The notes beneath the pieces are model-generated. The model saw only the letters and a program-made list of their open reading frames with translations, made no database searches and had not been told where the DNA came from. From the NCBI RefSeq assembly GCF_004193775.1, contig NC_041016.1, positions 11,432,697-11,496,696 of the forward strand: a stretch of 64,000 bases of DNA, given 5' to 3'. Every line of letters begins with the position of its first letter. Position 1 is the first letter of the stretch. Source of the stretch: Glycine soja. Lineage: Eukaryota > Streptophyta > Magnoliopsida > Fabales > Fabaceae. Positions 23,366 through 36,079 of the stretch are shown one piece after another. A program made the position numbers and the translations under genes.

Positions 23366-23737
23366 TATTGATTGTTGGACGATAGAGATAGAATGGACGA
23401 CAACTTTGGTCGCCTGGTCCAGCACTCTTGTCTTTTGTATTGGTCATCCAATCTTCTATAATCCTATGGAGCGTCCAGTCACATAGAAAGGAACGTCTAG
23501 TTTGGTAGTTCATTTACATAGGTTTTGCTGTAGTTGTATTATGTTTTTCTATTGTAACTGTTTTCGATTAGACAATTAGTTATTGTCTCCTTTATAAAGA
23601 GAAATGTTTTATGGGTTCAGAGAGCTTGAGAGTGCTTTGAACTCCTTTATTCGGAAGTCTTTTATTTGCAATATACTTAACAATTTTGCGTTGAGTTTTC
23701 CCATTTGAATATAGAATTTCTTCAATCTTTCCTAACA
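23366..23737 (+). repeat. Right LTR of the copia relic
   Basis: 372 bases beginning TATTGATTG after a purine-rich tract and ending CCTAACA, next to the polygalacturonase fragment. Confidence 0.75.
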
Positions 23738-23900
23738 AGGCAGTAGAATAGTCAATTATAATGGGATTCCTTACACTATCCATGTGAATATTACTGAATG
23801 TTACTCCTAATACTAATCCACCTTGCCACGTCTTGATTCTTACCTCATTATTTGACACTTTGATCACTGAGTCCCTCACTGTAATGTTTGAAACATAGGC
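23738..23900 (-). pseudogene. Polygalacturonase (GH28) exon fragment
   Basis: Minus-strand translation reads YVSNITVRDSVIKVSNNEVR, then IKTWQGG, VTFSNIHMDSVRNPIIID. These are hallmark blocks of plant polygalacturonase, including the catalytic-site Arg-Ile-Lys (RIKTWQGG) and the NPIIID strand. Only about 54 residues remain. The frame is closed upstream by a stop (23901-23903) and, downstream, it reaches the copia right LTR after IIIDYSTA. The expected continuation is not recognisable on the other side of the element, so the gene was already a fragment or was rearranged when the element arrived. Confidence 0.75.
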
Positions 23901-23903
23901 TCA

Positions 23904-26142
23904 TGAGTTGTGAAGAAAGTTTGTATGAAATGATGGGTTAAAATTAAAATGAAAAAATTGTTTCTCTTTCTTTATGTGATATTTGAATCCTAAATTAACC
24001 TAATTAGAATAGGACTACAATTTTTTTTTTGGGGGGGGGGGGGGGGGAAATATTAACCTTCTTATTAAAGGTTATTGAAATGGTGTTGCATCGTCATTGA
24101 TTTAGTAGATTAGATACCTAATCTATTATTAAAATGGACTAAACATAAATAATCTTATAATTTAAGAAGAACAATAAGGCTATGTTATTCATATTTTCAG
24201 TTGAAAAAAATGAGACCTATGGTTCCTTTTATGGTTATTTACTTTTGGATTAAACATTGAAAAGCTTTGGTTCCTAAGCCATGCTTTAGCTGCATATGTT
24301 GATTGACTACTTAATTAGACGTCTTAGATTCACAAGATATGTCCATGCTTGAATATGATAGTTACATAGAAGTGTTTCCAACACTTGCAATGGAAAATTG
24401 GGATCTATTTTGCATTCAAAATATACAATAATAATAAGTGAAAAATAGATTTGTGTACTCGAATATGTGTTCTTAAAGCAACAAAATTTGTCTTCAATAA
24501 TATGAAAGATTTTATGATCAACTCTTTAATGAATGGAACTCTATTGAGCAAATTCTCTTTCTACTTTTCAGCTCTAAAGGCTTGAACATAAGTTTGTGTT
24601 TGTTACACTTTGCTCTCAGGTATATCATTTTATTTATAATGTTAAAGAAATATGGATTTGGGCCTTCTTTTTCAAAGAGAAAAAAAATGAAATATTTTTT
24701 TTAAAATAATTTCATATCTCTTTATCTTTATAAAAATAAAAAATATCTCTTATCTTTTATTTTAAGAAGCCTCCTGATATAAGGCAAAAATAATTCTCAA
24801 ATAATCACATGACTAATTACGATAAGTAATATGTAGGAATAAAATTTTATTTTTATTTTATGGACAACTTTCACATCTATAAAATAACGTTTTGTTTATA
24901 TTAATTATATTTTTTGTGTTAACAAAGAATATAATAATATTCCACTAAAATATTTATTTGATTAAATTAAATTCTCTAATTTAACTATTAAATAAATTAT
25001 TTTCTTATGCAAAGATTGGAACACTCGTTGTTTGTGAACTCGTATTTTTAATACTAAATTAGTAATCAATCATAATTAATTTTCTAATCAAGGTAGATGT
25101 CTAGCAACATTTCGGATAGTATGAAATAACATCTTTTACCTTCAAGAACTAATAGAAGTAATATTTCTTTCCATCAATATAGTATTATTGTGAAACTCTA
25201 ATAAATTAACACATTATATTTAATCAATGAATAATTTGAGAAACTAATTTCTTCTTTCATTCAATTGTTGTGGTCAAGGTCTTAATCCTATCATAGAGTT
25301 CAAACTCATTACCTAGAGTTGATGAATTTTTTTTTATTAATCATTAATTCTACAAGCATTTAATGATATTCAATATTCATTCAACTAGTATCCTAAGGCA
25401 TTAGGTGCCCGAAATTAAAACATAACAAATTACTTGTAATTACTATGATAGTCTCAAATAAAAGGAAACCATTATGTTTTTTTATTGAGAACTCCCTATT
25501 GACAATATTAACCATTAGAAATTCTCAATTAAGTCCTTTCAATGATGACATCCACATATACATCACATATATGTAATTTAATAAATAAGATATATAAATC
25601 TTTATTCAACTAAGACCATTACATGTATATTGATCTATTCAAATTATTGATGTCTTCCTATTCACAATAATCATAAAATAAAAAAATATATATTAAAATT
25701 ATAAAAGATTTGTTTCTCATTATCATAATATTTATCATGATAATAAATCTTTAATTTTAATAAAGAGCTTATTAAATTAACAATTTAATAAAACAATAAA
25801 TATGATAATAAAATAAAAAATAATTATTTACTAAAATTGATAACTTAATAACTTAATGAAATATTAGACATACATATAATCCACCAAAGCTAATGAAAGT
25901 AGACTTGGATTATAAAAATGCATGCTTTTCATTGTTAATCACGAGTTTCACTGATACATTTTAAACTCGCCTGTGCATTAATCACTAGTAAGGCACACAT
26001 TTGACATTTCCTAGCTGCAGGGGTACCCTGCACTAACAACCACATCAATCAACAAACATATTCCCTACTCTCAACCCAAAATGTAGTATATCTCATAATA
26101 CTATATCCAAACAACCCTCAAACACTCATATTAGCAGAAGAA
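23904..26142. other. A+T-rich spacer, with T10-G17 homopolymer
   Basis: No gene is recognisable. A T-run followed directly by a 17-base G-run lies at 24021-24047. The right end would include the 3' UTR of GDSL copy 2. Confidence 0.5.
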
Positions 26143-28136
26143 TCAGGTCAAATATTGAATGAGTTGGCGAACATTCATTGGGAAAATGTCGTTATTTTCT
26201 CCATCCAAGAGGCGCTTAGCTATGATAACATTTGCAGCATCAGTAGGATGCCAAGGGTCCCAAAACACATACTTGGATCTGTCCCAGCAAATGATCGAAG
26301 TAGGACCACAGGGAATCAAACCTCCAAATCGCCCAGCCATGGAACAACAAGAGGAATATGGGTTCTCAAAACCTGCCACATTAAAAAAAGGTCTAATTAG
26401 TTCAAAACTCAATGGAAAAATGTAATCAATTATTTTTTTCTTAATTATTATTTACTCTTTCTTGTAAATTAAAAAATTCAACTATATATAGAGATTGATT
26501 AGAATAAAACTTGTAATGATAGGAGACTATCTAAAATTTTCTCCTTAGAATTAAACATGTAATGATACTGAGACTATCTAAATTTTTCTCCATCCAAAGT
26601 TAAGGAACTATTAGATTAGTTGTCACGTCAGACACACACCATATGCTTCGTAATTGTTGAGTATGTCTCCTAAAATGTTGTAGACATCTGCATAAACAAA
26701 CATTGCACCCTTCAGATTTGAATTGAGCTCTGCAATGAGGCCCTTCAACTGGATATTAAATGACTGTGCTAGCTGATTGGGGAAAGTGACACAGCCATCA
26801 CCCGCAGTTGGGTTCATATCCCTCTGACTTGGTATACACCCAATAGGCCCCACATTTGTCACAATAATTTTCCTGGCACCTAGATTGAATAGCCTCTGCA
26901 GATATTAATGTTAATAAGCATGACAATAATAAACACACCAATATCCTACTAATCCTTCTATTACTTCAAAAAAAAAAAAAAGTCATTTCTATACATTATT
27001 AATTTAAAAAGTTTTTCAATTGTTAATCAATAAAAATCATGATAAAAATAATTTTTAGGATAATTATTATAAAAATAAACAAACTTATCATTCATATTAA
27101 TTTGTAATTAAATTTGTAATTAGTCAACAATGTTAAAAATCATTTACACAATGCATGGACTATTTACTCTAAAAAGAAAGTATTATCTTAAAAAGATTCA
27201 ATATTTTCCTTATTTTAGTAAGTCTGATGATTACTAGAAAGATACTACAGGAATAAATTATGAAGAAACAAGGTCTAGTGAGAAATATTACAATGAGCTG
27301 TTCTCTGAACCTTGACACTAAGGTGGTCACAAAGAGTTCTGGAGATGCCAAATTCTTCTCGTAAATTAAGACTGCTGGTGCTAAATAGTTATTAATGAAA
27401 TCGTTGGAACCCATTGCTACTGAAAATATAGACCTTTTGAATAGATTGAGAGCCGTAGGAACACCAATGTTGGAGATGATGTCTTGCCTTGTATTAGCAA
27501 AATTATCTAACTGTGCATCAAAGTTGATTCGGTCACCCTACAAAATCACATGCACCTTGTTACTGTTTGATTCAACTAAGAGTTGGAGCTTAAACAATAG
27601 CTATTGAAGCAGAAAACTTACAAAGAGCTTTCCAGTGAGATTGAGGATTCCACCTGCCCCAGAAGCATAGTTGACACCTTTCAAAATCACTGGTCCAACT
27701 GTAGTGGGTGCTAAGTAAGGTGGGGTAAAACCAATACCCATTTCTTGACCTGATTGCACATGATAAAGCTATTAGACAGGTGATACACAAGTGAAATACA
27801 ACAACAACAAAGTTTTATCCCATTAGGTAAGGTCGGCTAAATGATCGCAACACCCCATAAGTGAAATAAGAAGAAGAAAATCTTGCCTATAATGTCAACA
27901 ATGGTTCTTCCATTTGTGAACCTCCCTGTTGGTCTTCCAAAGTCAATTCCAAAAGGAACATAATTAGCCTTTGAGAGGGAAGCAATGTAATTGTTGTTCC
28001 CCACATCGACAAGAGAATCTCCGAAGACAAAATTTGCTGGTTGTAAAACCGAAGTTGTAATCCTAAACAAGGATAGGACTATAAAAACTTGAAACAAAAT
28101 CTCAACAGTGACTGGTCTATTCAACTTGATACCCAT
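26143..28136 (-). CDS. GDSL esterase/lipase, copy 2 (five exons, GC-AG first intron)
   Basis: Paralogue of the GDSL gene at 15916-19046. Exons: 28136-27887, 27749-27622, 27537-27292, 26895-26640, 26372-26143; the first four are 250, 128, 246 and 256 bases, exactly as in copy 1. The product is 369 residues. Features are an N-terminal hydrophobic signal, [16 protein letters not shown] (Ser41), [30 protein letters not shown] and FWDPWHPTDAAN (Asp332, His335). Intron 1 has no GT donor at the conserved position; the exon ends ATTATAG followed by GCAAGA, so it is probably a GC-AG intron, and joining it to CAG/GTCAAG gives DIIGQEMGIGF as the family expects. The other introns are GT-AG. No breaks are seen; it is probably functional. 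Confidence 0.92.
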
Positions 28137-28290
28137 TAGAAAATATAGAACAAACAATCTATACAATGAAATTTTGAAGCAGGGTCCCTCTGTTTTTTTG
28201 TCTATAACTAACTGCTAGAAGGTGCACAACAGCACAAGTGACAAGACCATAAGAACATGATTGGTATTTGATAATGCTGATGGGGTCAGG

Positions 28291-28300
28291 TTAATATATA
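28291..28300 (-). promoter_or_regulatory. Candidate TATA box of GDSL copy 2
   Basis: Reads TATATATTAA on the minus strand in the context CTCTATATATTAACC, about 155 bases upstream of the ATG at 28136. Position would give a leader of roughly 120 bases. Confidence 0.4.
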
Positions 28301-29294
28301 GAGCAGTTCCATGAGGAAAGAGAAATTTGTATCCTTTAGTGTTAGTAAGAAACATGATAAATTGATAATGTCATGCTATAAGACAGAAAAAACAAAAAAA
28401 AACTATAATACGATGTATCATTATTTGTGTAGAGTTTATTAATGTAAGTTGTCTTTTTTTCCTTTAACATGACATTTCATGTTTCTTATTTGAGTTTTGA
28501 AGGAAAAGAAAGGAGGGACAAATTTTTTATTTTATGATTCAGAGATATATAATCTTTACAAAAATAAAGAAAAAGTAGTATATTACTAACTTTGTACTAA
28601 TTTATTACTTTATTTCTTTCATTTAAAAAATTTACCAAAGTAAAAAATAAATAAATCTCTCCCTCCTCAACTTTTAAAAAACTCAACTTCCTAACATACT
28701 GTTAAAATCAAAGTATGGAGAGAGTCAACATTGATGGCTCTTCAGGTCCAGCAACCAGTCATGAATGCAAATCAAAGTATGGAGCAATAAGAAAAGTATT
28801 TTTTTTAACACATATCTATTTTTTTTAAAAAATGTTAATACTTTTTCATGAGTTAAAAGAAAAGCAACTTTAGAAGAAGAAAAACTATAAAAATAATTAA
28901 AAACTAAAAAAACTAAAATTTGTCTCAAAAACTGATAAAAATAAATGTTTTATTAAATTGAGTTTTATTTTCTAAAAATGCTAACATTCACTCTTAATTA
29001 GGTCATTGGTTAAGAAAGTAAAAATATTTTTTTCGAGCAAAGGACATATACACTAATGTAAAGATATAAAAAGATTTTATATTGTAGTTTTAAATGATCC
29101 TTATTTAACCACCACTTGTTCATGATCCTAAGTACTTATATAACATTCAAATTTTACAATTTAGAAAAAGAAATAATAACACTTAATTAGATGTCATAAA
29201 AAGATTAGCTGAAAAAATATACATATATTAATCTAAACATGCAAATCAATTTAAATAGCATATTCAGAGCGGAAATTAAATATTACGAGCGTAC

Positions 29295-29380
29295 CTCCAG
29301 CCATTGCAAATCGAACGCGAAGCGGCACACACACGAACTTGGAAGGAAGTTTTGTTCTTCCAGACCCTTACTCACTCTGA
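29295..29380 (-). other. Possible orphan 5' exon (leader plus ATGGCTGGAG before GTACGC)
   Basis: On the minus strand, an untypically G+C-rich stretch leads to ATGGCTGGAG (29304-29295), immediately followed by GTACGC, a plausible splice donor. It looks like a 5' UTR with a very short first coding exon (Met-Ala-Gly). No downstream exon is recognisable before the GDSL gene. It may be a 5' fragment of a gene or chance. Confidence 0.25.
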
Positions 29381-32129
29381 ATAGATGGTGTATTTTTTTC
29401 TGAATAGAGAAGTGAGTTTAGTGATACAAAACTGAGAGCACCCCATCCTATCTATAAAGTCTGTCCATCAGAGAGCTCTCAACTTGTTATCAGAATGTAA
29501 CAACCTAATAATTTATATATGTCTTATCACATATTTTAATGTATAGTAGATTTGTTGTCTTATAAAGATTAAATAGAATCATGGTAGTTTAAGACAATCA
29601 ATAATTAATTATCTTAAAAGTTATAATAATGATGTATAATTGATACATACATTTAGACTGTTACTAAGTAATATACTTTCATCATAATTTTTAATATACT
29701 TTCACTATAGTTTTTAATAGAAATTTATTTATTTATTAATTTCTCAACTTATGACCCAGACACTCATTAATGCAACTTGTTTTGTTAACCGATCATGTTT
29801 CTAACTATGAGCTTCTTCAAAGTTGTGTGCAACACAATGAAATTAATACGTGCATGGTGAAGCAATCTTTCATGCATTTTAAAAATATTCTTCAACTATC
29901 AACAAAATGCAGGAGGTTAAGTAAAAATTCAAAACCAATGGATTGTCAAGTCTCCCCAAATAAATTTGCTCCTGCCTCTTGCAAAAAAAAAGTATGAAAC
30001 AACGCGCATGACACTTGACAGGAACTGTCCCCATTTCGTAATTTCATCACTGCTTTAAATTTAAGAACCTGTCAACTTGCCACTCTTCTTTTCAGTTTCT
30101 TTATGGTGCACAATGCGCAACATATGAAAGCATTACAAAGCTTTTCATCAAATTGGAGCTATCAGGTTTGAGGAACGATCAATTAGGATGCATTGCATCA
30201 TATATACTTATTTCACAATTTGGAATTGGCCTAACTGAATCCAAATTTTAAGATTATATCAGAATCTATTCTAATTAAGGATACTTTTTATTTTATAAGT
30301 AAATTTTTAGAATTGAATTAGATTCAAATCCAAATTATAATCAAAACTTATATCTTAACGATTATTATTAGGACCACCTGTTATAAGGTCCTTACCTGAA
30401 CATCCATAAATGTTGTTATATATACAATCGCGTTAGAAATGTTCAATTGTCTGCGTGAGGGAGCTGCATTGGAGATTTCACTATTGACTAGTGATGATCA
30501 AATTAAAGGATATTATAAATGTAAAATAACTCTTACCTTTGAACCGATTTTGATGGATTGAGTTTGATCTAAATTGTAAGAACTTATATTGGTGTTCAAC
30601 ATGTTCAACTGTAGCATCATATGCATAAACGCGTAAACACTAGTGTTGGTGGCAATTGACTTCTATTTTTAACTATAGAAAAGTAACATGTTGGAGTAGG
30701 ACTTCCATACCAAGTTCCAAAGTCCGTGAAACTTTGTTATCTCACTCTCATTATTGTTTAGGCATAGTGTGACAGTAAGGTATGGGCGTTCAGTGTTGTG
30801 GCTACAGAATAAATAATGGTGGGTAGCTTGTCTTTAATGCTGTAAAAATAGTGAGTTTATGTCCGAATTTTAATTAGCAATTAACAACGCACTACAGACA
30901 GGTGAATGTATGCGTGAAGCAAGTACTTTATAGTTTTGTACTAATACAGATAAGATCTCGTTCGCACTCACCAATTTTTCACGTTCTTCATTCAATTTGT
31001 TCAGTTATGATTTGATGGAGCAAATAGGGATTAGATTAATAAACTTGGATACTTTATATGGAGCGCTAGTAATTGTCATCATTATACACAAAAAAAACTT
31101 GGATTTTTTTTTTCAGTAAGAAAACAAAGCAACAACGCAGAAGAAACAAGAAAACTAATGGGGAGGAATAACTCCATCAATATAGTTAGTTAGATTTTTT
31201 TAGTTGGGATTATTTTTCAATAAAATTAACAAATATTTTATATTAATAATATGGTATTAAAAAAATATTCTTTTTATTGTTAAGAGTATTAACCAATTAG
31301 TATATAATTGTTTTAGTTTAACCAAAGATTTTAAGTTCAAGTATTGCATAGATAGTACGACGAAGAAAATTTTTGATATATATATATATATAAAAGGAAA
31401 GATTAAATTATACATGAGTAATCTTAATAATTATTATATTATTTTATAACTTTTAACTGAATAATATTTTTTTAAAATTAATTATTGAATTGAAAGTTCT
31501 TTTCATATAGATTGTATATATATAATTTCATATTAATTATCTAGATTAAAATCGATGTAATATAATTTTAAAATATATTAAAATATGAATTATTTGATTA
31601 TTTTGTAATATGTATATATAATTCAACCATTAAATTAATAAAAATCACATTTTATATTAAATTATAAAAATAATGTAATAATTACTAAAATTATACCGAT
31701 ATAATTTCATCATCGTCTATATATAAATAAAGTAGATACTTAATTTTTCTGTCTTTAGCAATACATCAAGTTAGTCTTAACTAGATTCAACATCAATAAT
31801 TGATGAATAAAAAATCACTCTCGATATGAGGCTGTTCGATTTAAAAAGAAATATTCTCAAATTCTCTTGAAAATATTTTTTAAAGTTAGCAACGATATAA
31901 AACTGTTGTCCTAGCGAAAATGTTGTGTGTACGGTAGCAATGGTTAGAAATTTTTCTACGGCACTACTTTTACTCAATAAAAGTATAAAACCATTATCGT
32001 AATTCGTAAAAATAGGCAATGACTCAGGAAAATCAAGTTTGAGAGGAAAATCACTTTGGAATAATATTTGCTTACCTATAAAAGCAAGTTTAAAAGATTT
32101 AAGAATTAGTATAATAATTATTTTTAATG

Positions 32130-32132
<3 letters not shown>

Positions 32133-32177
<45 letters not shown>
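32133..32177. repeat. (AT)n microsatellite
   Basis: About 45 bases of uninterrupted alternating A and T. Confidence 0.95.
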
Positions 32178-32181
<4 letters not shown>

Positions 32182-33470
32182 TCTATAACTTACATCTAAA
32201 TAATAAATTTGGAATTAAAATTAGATTTAAAATTCAAAATTATAATTGTAATTTATCATCTAAATAAACCTCAAGTTGTTGCATTATTAAATCAATGATA
32301 ATCAAATAAAACACTACATTTAGAGTTACTATTTCATATGTCACTGTAAAAAATAAAATATTTAAAGAATTATCAAAATTATACTCAATATAAATCTATT
32401 TTACTAATTTATAATAAAATTTTAAAAAATTGAAACATATATGATAACTTTTTTTGTTGTAGTTTAAATTAACCCTTCTCAATTATAAGGAATGCTGCAG
32501 GTAGGAAGATATTTTAGTAAAAAAATTTATGAATGAATATTTAACCAATAAGGAGGGAGATAAATATAACATTAATGCAGGGAGAATATATTGTTTGAAG
32601 AGAGAAAAAAAAGGTTATTGAAAGAAAAAGAAAAATACTTTCGTACGTATATTATTACCAAAATTGTTTAACATTTTTCTTCATTGCTAGGACTTAAATC
32701 ATCATCTAGGGATGACGAAACATTAATCATAAAATCAAGTGCAAGTCATCTTTAGTGACATATATAATCTTAACTTCATTCGTTTTCTCAAATGATTTTT
32801 CCTGTGAAATTATATTTAATAGGCTTTTTGCTAAGTACACTCCTATTTAATTTTTCGATTTTTTACTATCATATATATTCTTTACATCCGTAGCTTTGAT
32901 ACAAATTTATTATTAATTAATTGGAATATACTTTCCACAACTATGTTTTGTTTTTAGATTTTGGAAAGTACTTTTTGAAATACTATTTTATGTTTTAAAA
33001 AATACCTTTCAGAATGTTAAAAATTAAAATTGTATTTTGAAAAATACTTTTTAGAATAATTTTATTTTTTTAATATTTTGGAAAGTACTTTCTAAGATAC
33101 TATTTTGTGTTTTGGAAGTATTTTTCAAATGCTAATTAAGAAAAACATGTTAAAAAAATTCAAGCAACTAGGACCATTAAAAATCTCATATAAAGAAAAC
33201 CTTGGAATATTGAAGCAATCGAAGTGAAGAAAGCATATAATTAATATCAGTCCTTTAATATGGACGATTCTAAGAGGCGCTTCATTGCTACAACATGGAA
33301 TTTGGAGGATAAAAAAATTTCAATGCTAGAGCAAGAGATCGAGCAAGGAAGGAACAAAGAAAAATCATAACAAGAGATCAAAAGTGATGGAGTGGAAGAG
33401 GGGAGGGAGTGTGATGAAAGAGAAGAAAATATATTATTGCTATGAAAAAGGGATGGTGTTGTTGTGTTGA

Positions 33471-33571
33471 TGTTAACTCATTGACAAGTGCATCAAATTG
33501 TCTCAAGTAATAAAGTACTCAGAAGTTAGTTAAAATTGACTATCAAATTAACTTAAATTTCGGAGTTATCA
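33471..33571 (-). repeat. Internally deleted 3' LTR of the gypsy relic
   Basis: Keeps about 55 bases of one LTR end (TGTTAACTCATTGACAAG...) joined to about 45 bases of the other (...AGTTATCA); about 1.27 kb present in the right LTR is missing. Confidence 0.7.
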
Positions 33572-35379
33572 ACTCTCCAAATTAAAACCTTTGATTGTCC
33601 TCAAACAAAAGATAAATTCTGAATGTATTGACACATGAGATAACTGCGAACCATTTCAAACCTTTCAATGACTGACCCTGAGCTTGCATTTGTCTTAATC
33701 TTGTGATGAAAGCATGAAGGAATGCACATAGAGATGGAAAAGGTTAGCAAATAAAAATTTCATCAAGACAAAATTATCACACTTCATTCCTCACAAGGCT
33801 AGTGTTTCCCTCAGCACAAGTGTTTCGGCTAAAATTGTTTCTAAATTTAACAACTGAACTAATGTTCCCCACTTTGCACTTCTTCTCAGTTAAGGTAATT
33901 ATACATATATATTGTGGATCACTAAGGGCTTTTTAGGCTTGTAACGTAGCTGAGCTAATAAGGAACTCATGGTTTTTCTTTGGATTCAAAGTTAGGTTCT
34001 AAGAGAGGCGAATGGAATTAATAACCCATGGCTTTATACTTCACAGCCCTAACTTTCATGTCTTTCATTCTTAACAACACACAAATCTCTTTGGCACATA
34101 GTTGCTATCAGCTCTTTATTTGAAGCATACTTTTTTTTTAGCAATAGAAACTATAAAAACTGAATTGCACTAGTACTGTAGCAACTGATCACATAATGCA
34201 GTTTTCTCTGGATGTATGTTGTTATTAGTGTTCCTGAAATGAATATTTTCACCCAAGAATCCTCCTCCCCCAAATTAGGGGTAAATTTGTCTTAACCCGT
34301 GCTCTCCTACAACCTAAGATAAGGTACTTATTAATTCCATTCGACTCGGGTTTCAAAGACAATTTATTCACATTAGGCTCAACAGTGTGCAAGGGATTTA
34401 TTCTAGTAAGAGGTTGGCAATTTGGCTCAATGGCTAAGAAAATTAACAACAAGACCTTGATCATTTCCACCTTATGTATGTACTCAAACAGTCTAAGAAC
34501 CATGCAAAATTAGGAAATTAAGGATAATTGTTCTCTCACAGTTATAAGTTTGCCCATCTCACCAGACATTTATGAAGTACTCAGCTTACCATACCATGAT
34601 TTTCGTTCAGACGTGCTAACCTCTTCACTCTTATGCTTTCGATTCATACTTCATCACTCACAATAACACCTGCTCACACAAGAATCAAAATTTTCACAAT
34701 TATCTCATCAGTATACATTATATCTCATTCATCAATTCATCCTGAACAAGTCGTGGCCAATTATTGATTTCCTATGTCTTATCATGCAATTTTTTATTCA
34801 ATGAGTGAAATTAAACTACTGGAATTAAACTACTGAAATTAAACTGCACGAAATAAAGAAAAGAAATAAGACAACTATCCTAAAAACACACAAATGCAAT
34901 TAACTAAAAGAGAGATAGAGTAAGAAATCCTGGGTTGTCTCCCAGTAAACGCTTCTTTAACGTCATTAGCTTGACGGGTCCAATGCCTTCAAGGTGGCAT
35001 GAAGGTTACATAGAACACATCTTTCTTGCATTTTTACCTCTTAGCTAAAGACTCCATGAAACTCATGTATCCCGGAAACGTCTTCCATATCATTGCAAGA
35101 GAAGTGCTAGTGATCAAGGAGAGAATGACACTTAAAGATTTATCATGTTCTCCATGTCTGTCTTCCTTGACAATTAGTTGATGAGGAGGGATATTGACTT
35201 GGAGAATACTTTCTTGTTGCATTTCTACTTGTGAGCACTCCTTCCATTGTTGTTGTGTTCTCTCCTCATTTTTTTCTTCATCTTTTTCTCTTGAATCATG
35301 CTCTTATACAAAACTTTCTTCATGAGCTTCAACCTCTACAAAGTTTTCTTCTCTTGTGACCAAAAAGGGTAATTTAGCC

Positions 35380-35727
35380 ACTTCTTTTGCTAGCTTACCA
35401 AATGGAATTTCTAGAATTTTAATTGCATGTTGAGTAGCTTTAGATGTTTCCATTAGTTGCATCAACAAATTATCAAGATTAGAAATTATTTCTTCTTCAT
35501 ATTGATTGTAAGGTTGTAACTCTTTCTCCCACCAACAATTTTCCATGTAGTAACTCTTGCCAACCTAAATCTCTAGATTTTGAATTGAGTTTTGATTGGC
35601 TTTAAAGCTAGCTTGGGATGTTTCCATGAATTGCATAAACATATTCTCCATATTAGAAAGTCTTTTTTCTTCATATTAATTGTAAGGGTGCAACTTTTGT
35701 CCCCACCTAGAATTTTCCATGGAGTAA
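35380..35727 (-). repeat. Tandem duplication within gypsy gag, about 173-bp period
   Basis: The segment encoding MENCWWEKELQPYNQYEEE and LMQLMETSKA is repeated as a decayed second copy (MENSRWGQKLHPYN, FMQFMETSQA). The left boundary of the 9.77-kb array lies in this second copy at 35707. Confidence 0.65.
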
Positions 35728-36079
35728 AGATGACAATTATTATTGAAATGCTCTCCTCCATAAAAATCACAATTTACCGGTGGTGGGTTACTGACCCCTA
35801 ATCGTATGCTTTCAAGATACTCAATCCACCTCTTTAAAATATCTTCCATGGATCAAGTTCTTCTAAAGTTCCACCCTGCAAACATAGACTCACAAGAAAA
35901 AAATACTTCTCTTTTTTTTGTTTAAAAAAAATATAATTGAATAAAGAAAAATTGAAAAATAGTTTTTTTTAAAAAAAATAAAAATAAAAAGTTAAAGATA
36001 AAAATTGATTGTTTTAAAATTAGAATATGCAAACAACCAAGTACGAAGAACAAAGCCTCTTGCAACGACACCAAAAATT

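Larger units (their letters stand above)
20948..23737 (+). mobile_element. Degraded Ty1/copia LTR retrotransposon with both LTRs
   Basis: Left LTR 20948-21327 and right LTR 23366-23737 are clearly homologous but diverged (shared CTATTGTAA, TTTATAAAGAG, TTGAGAGT, ATAGAATTTCTT blocks). A primer-binding site TTGGTATC (21330-21337), complementary to initiator tRNA-Met, follows the left LTR, and a purine-rich GGTGGAGATTA precedes the right one. Flanks AGACA (20943-20947) and AGGCA (23738-23742) look like a decayed 5-bp target duplication. Inside, in order, are a gag fragment (RMKEDTPLKEHLDELNSI, 21733-22023), a pre-integrase segment (YILQRSTVTG, LWHLHLGHMSENV, 22075-22300), an integrase core (DYVHYDCWGPSRVPS, IIDDYSRMT, about 22330-22440), and a post-integrase segment (FKTPIEVWSNK, 22739-22975). 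RT and RNase H are missing. It is non-functional. Confidence 0.88.
28310..33465. other. A+T-rich region without a recognised gene
   Basis: About 5 kb of low-G+C DNA. Only local structure is visible: a possible orphan first exon (29295-29380), an (AT)n tract (32133-32177), and a degenerate direct repeat with a period near 117 bases (GATTTTGGAAAGTACTTT at about 32957 and TATTTTGGAAAGTACTTT at about 33073). The short open frames have no recognisable domain. Confidence 0.5.
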
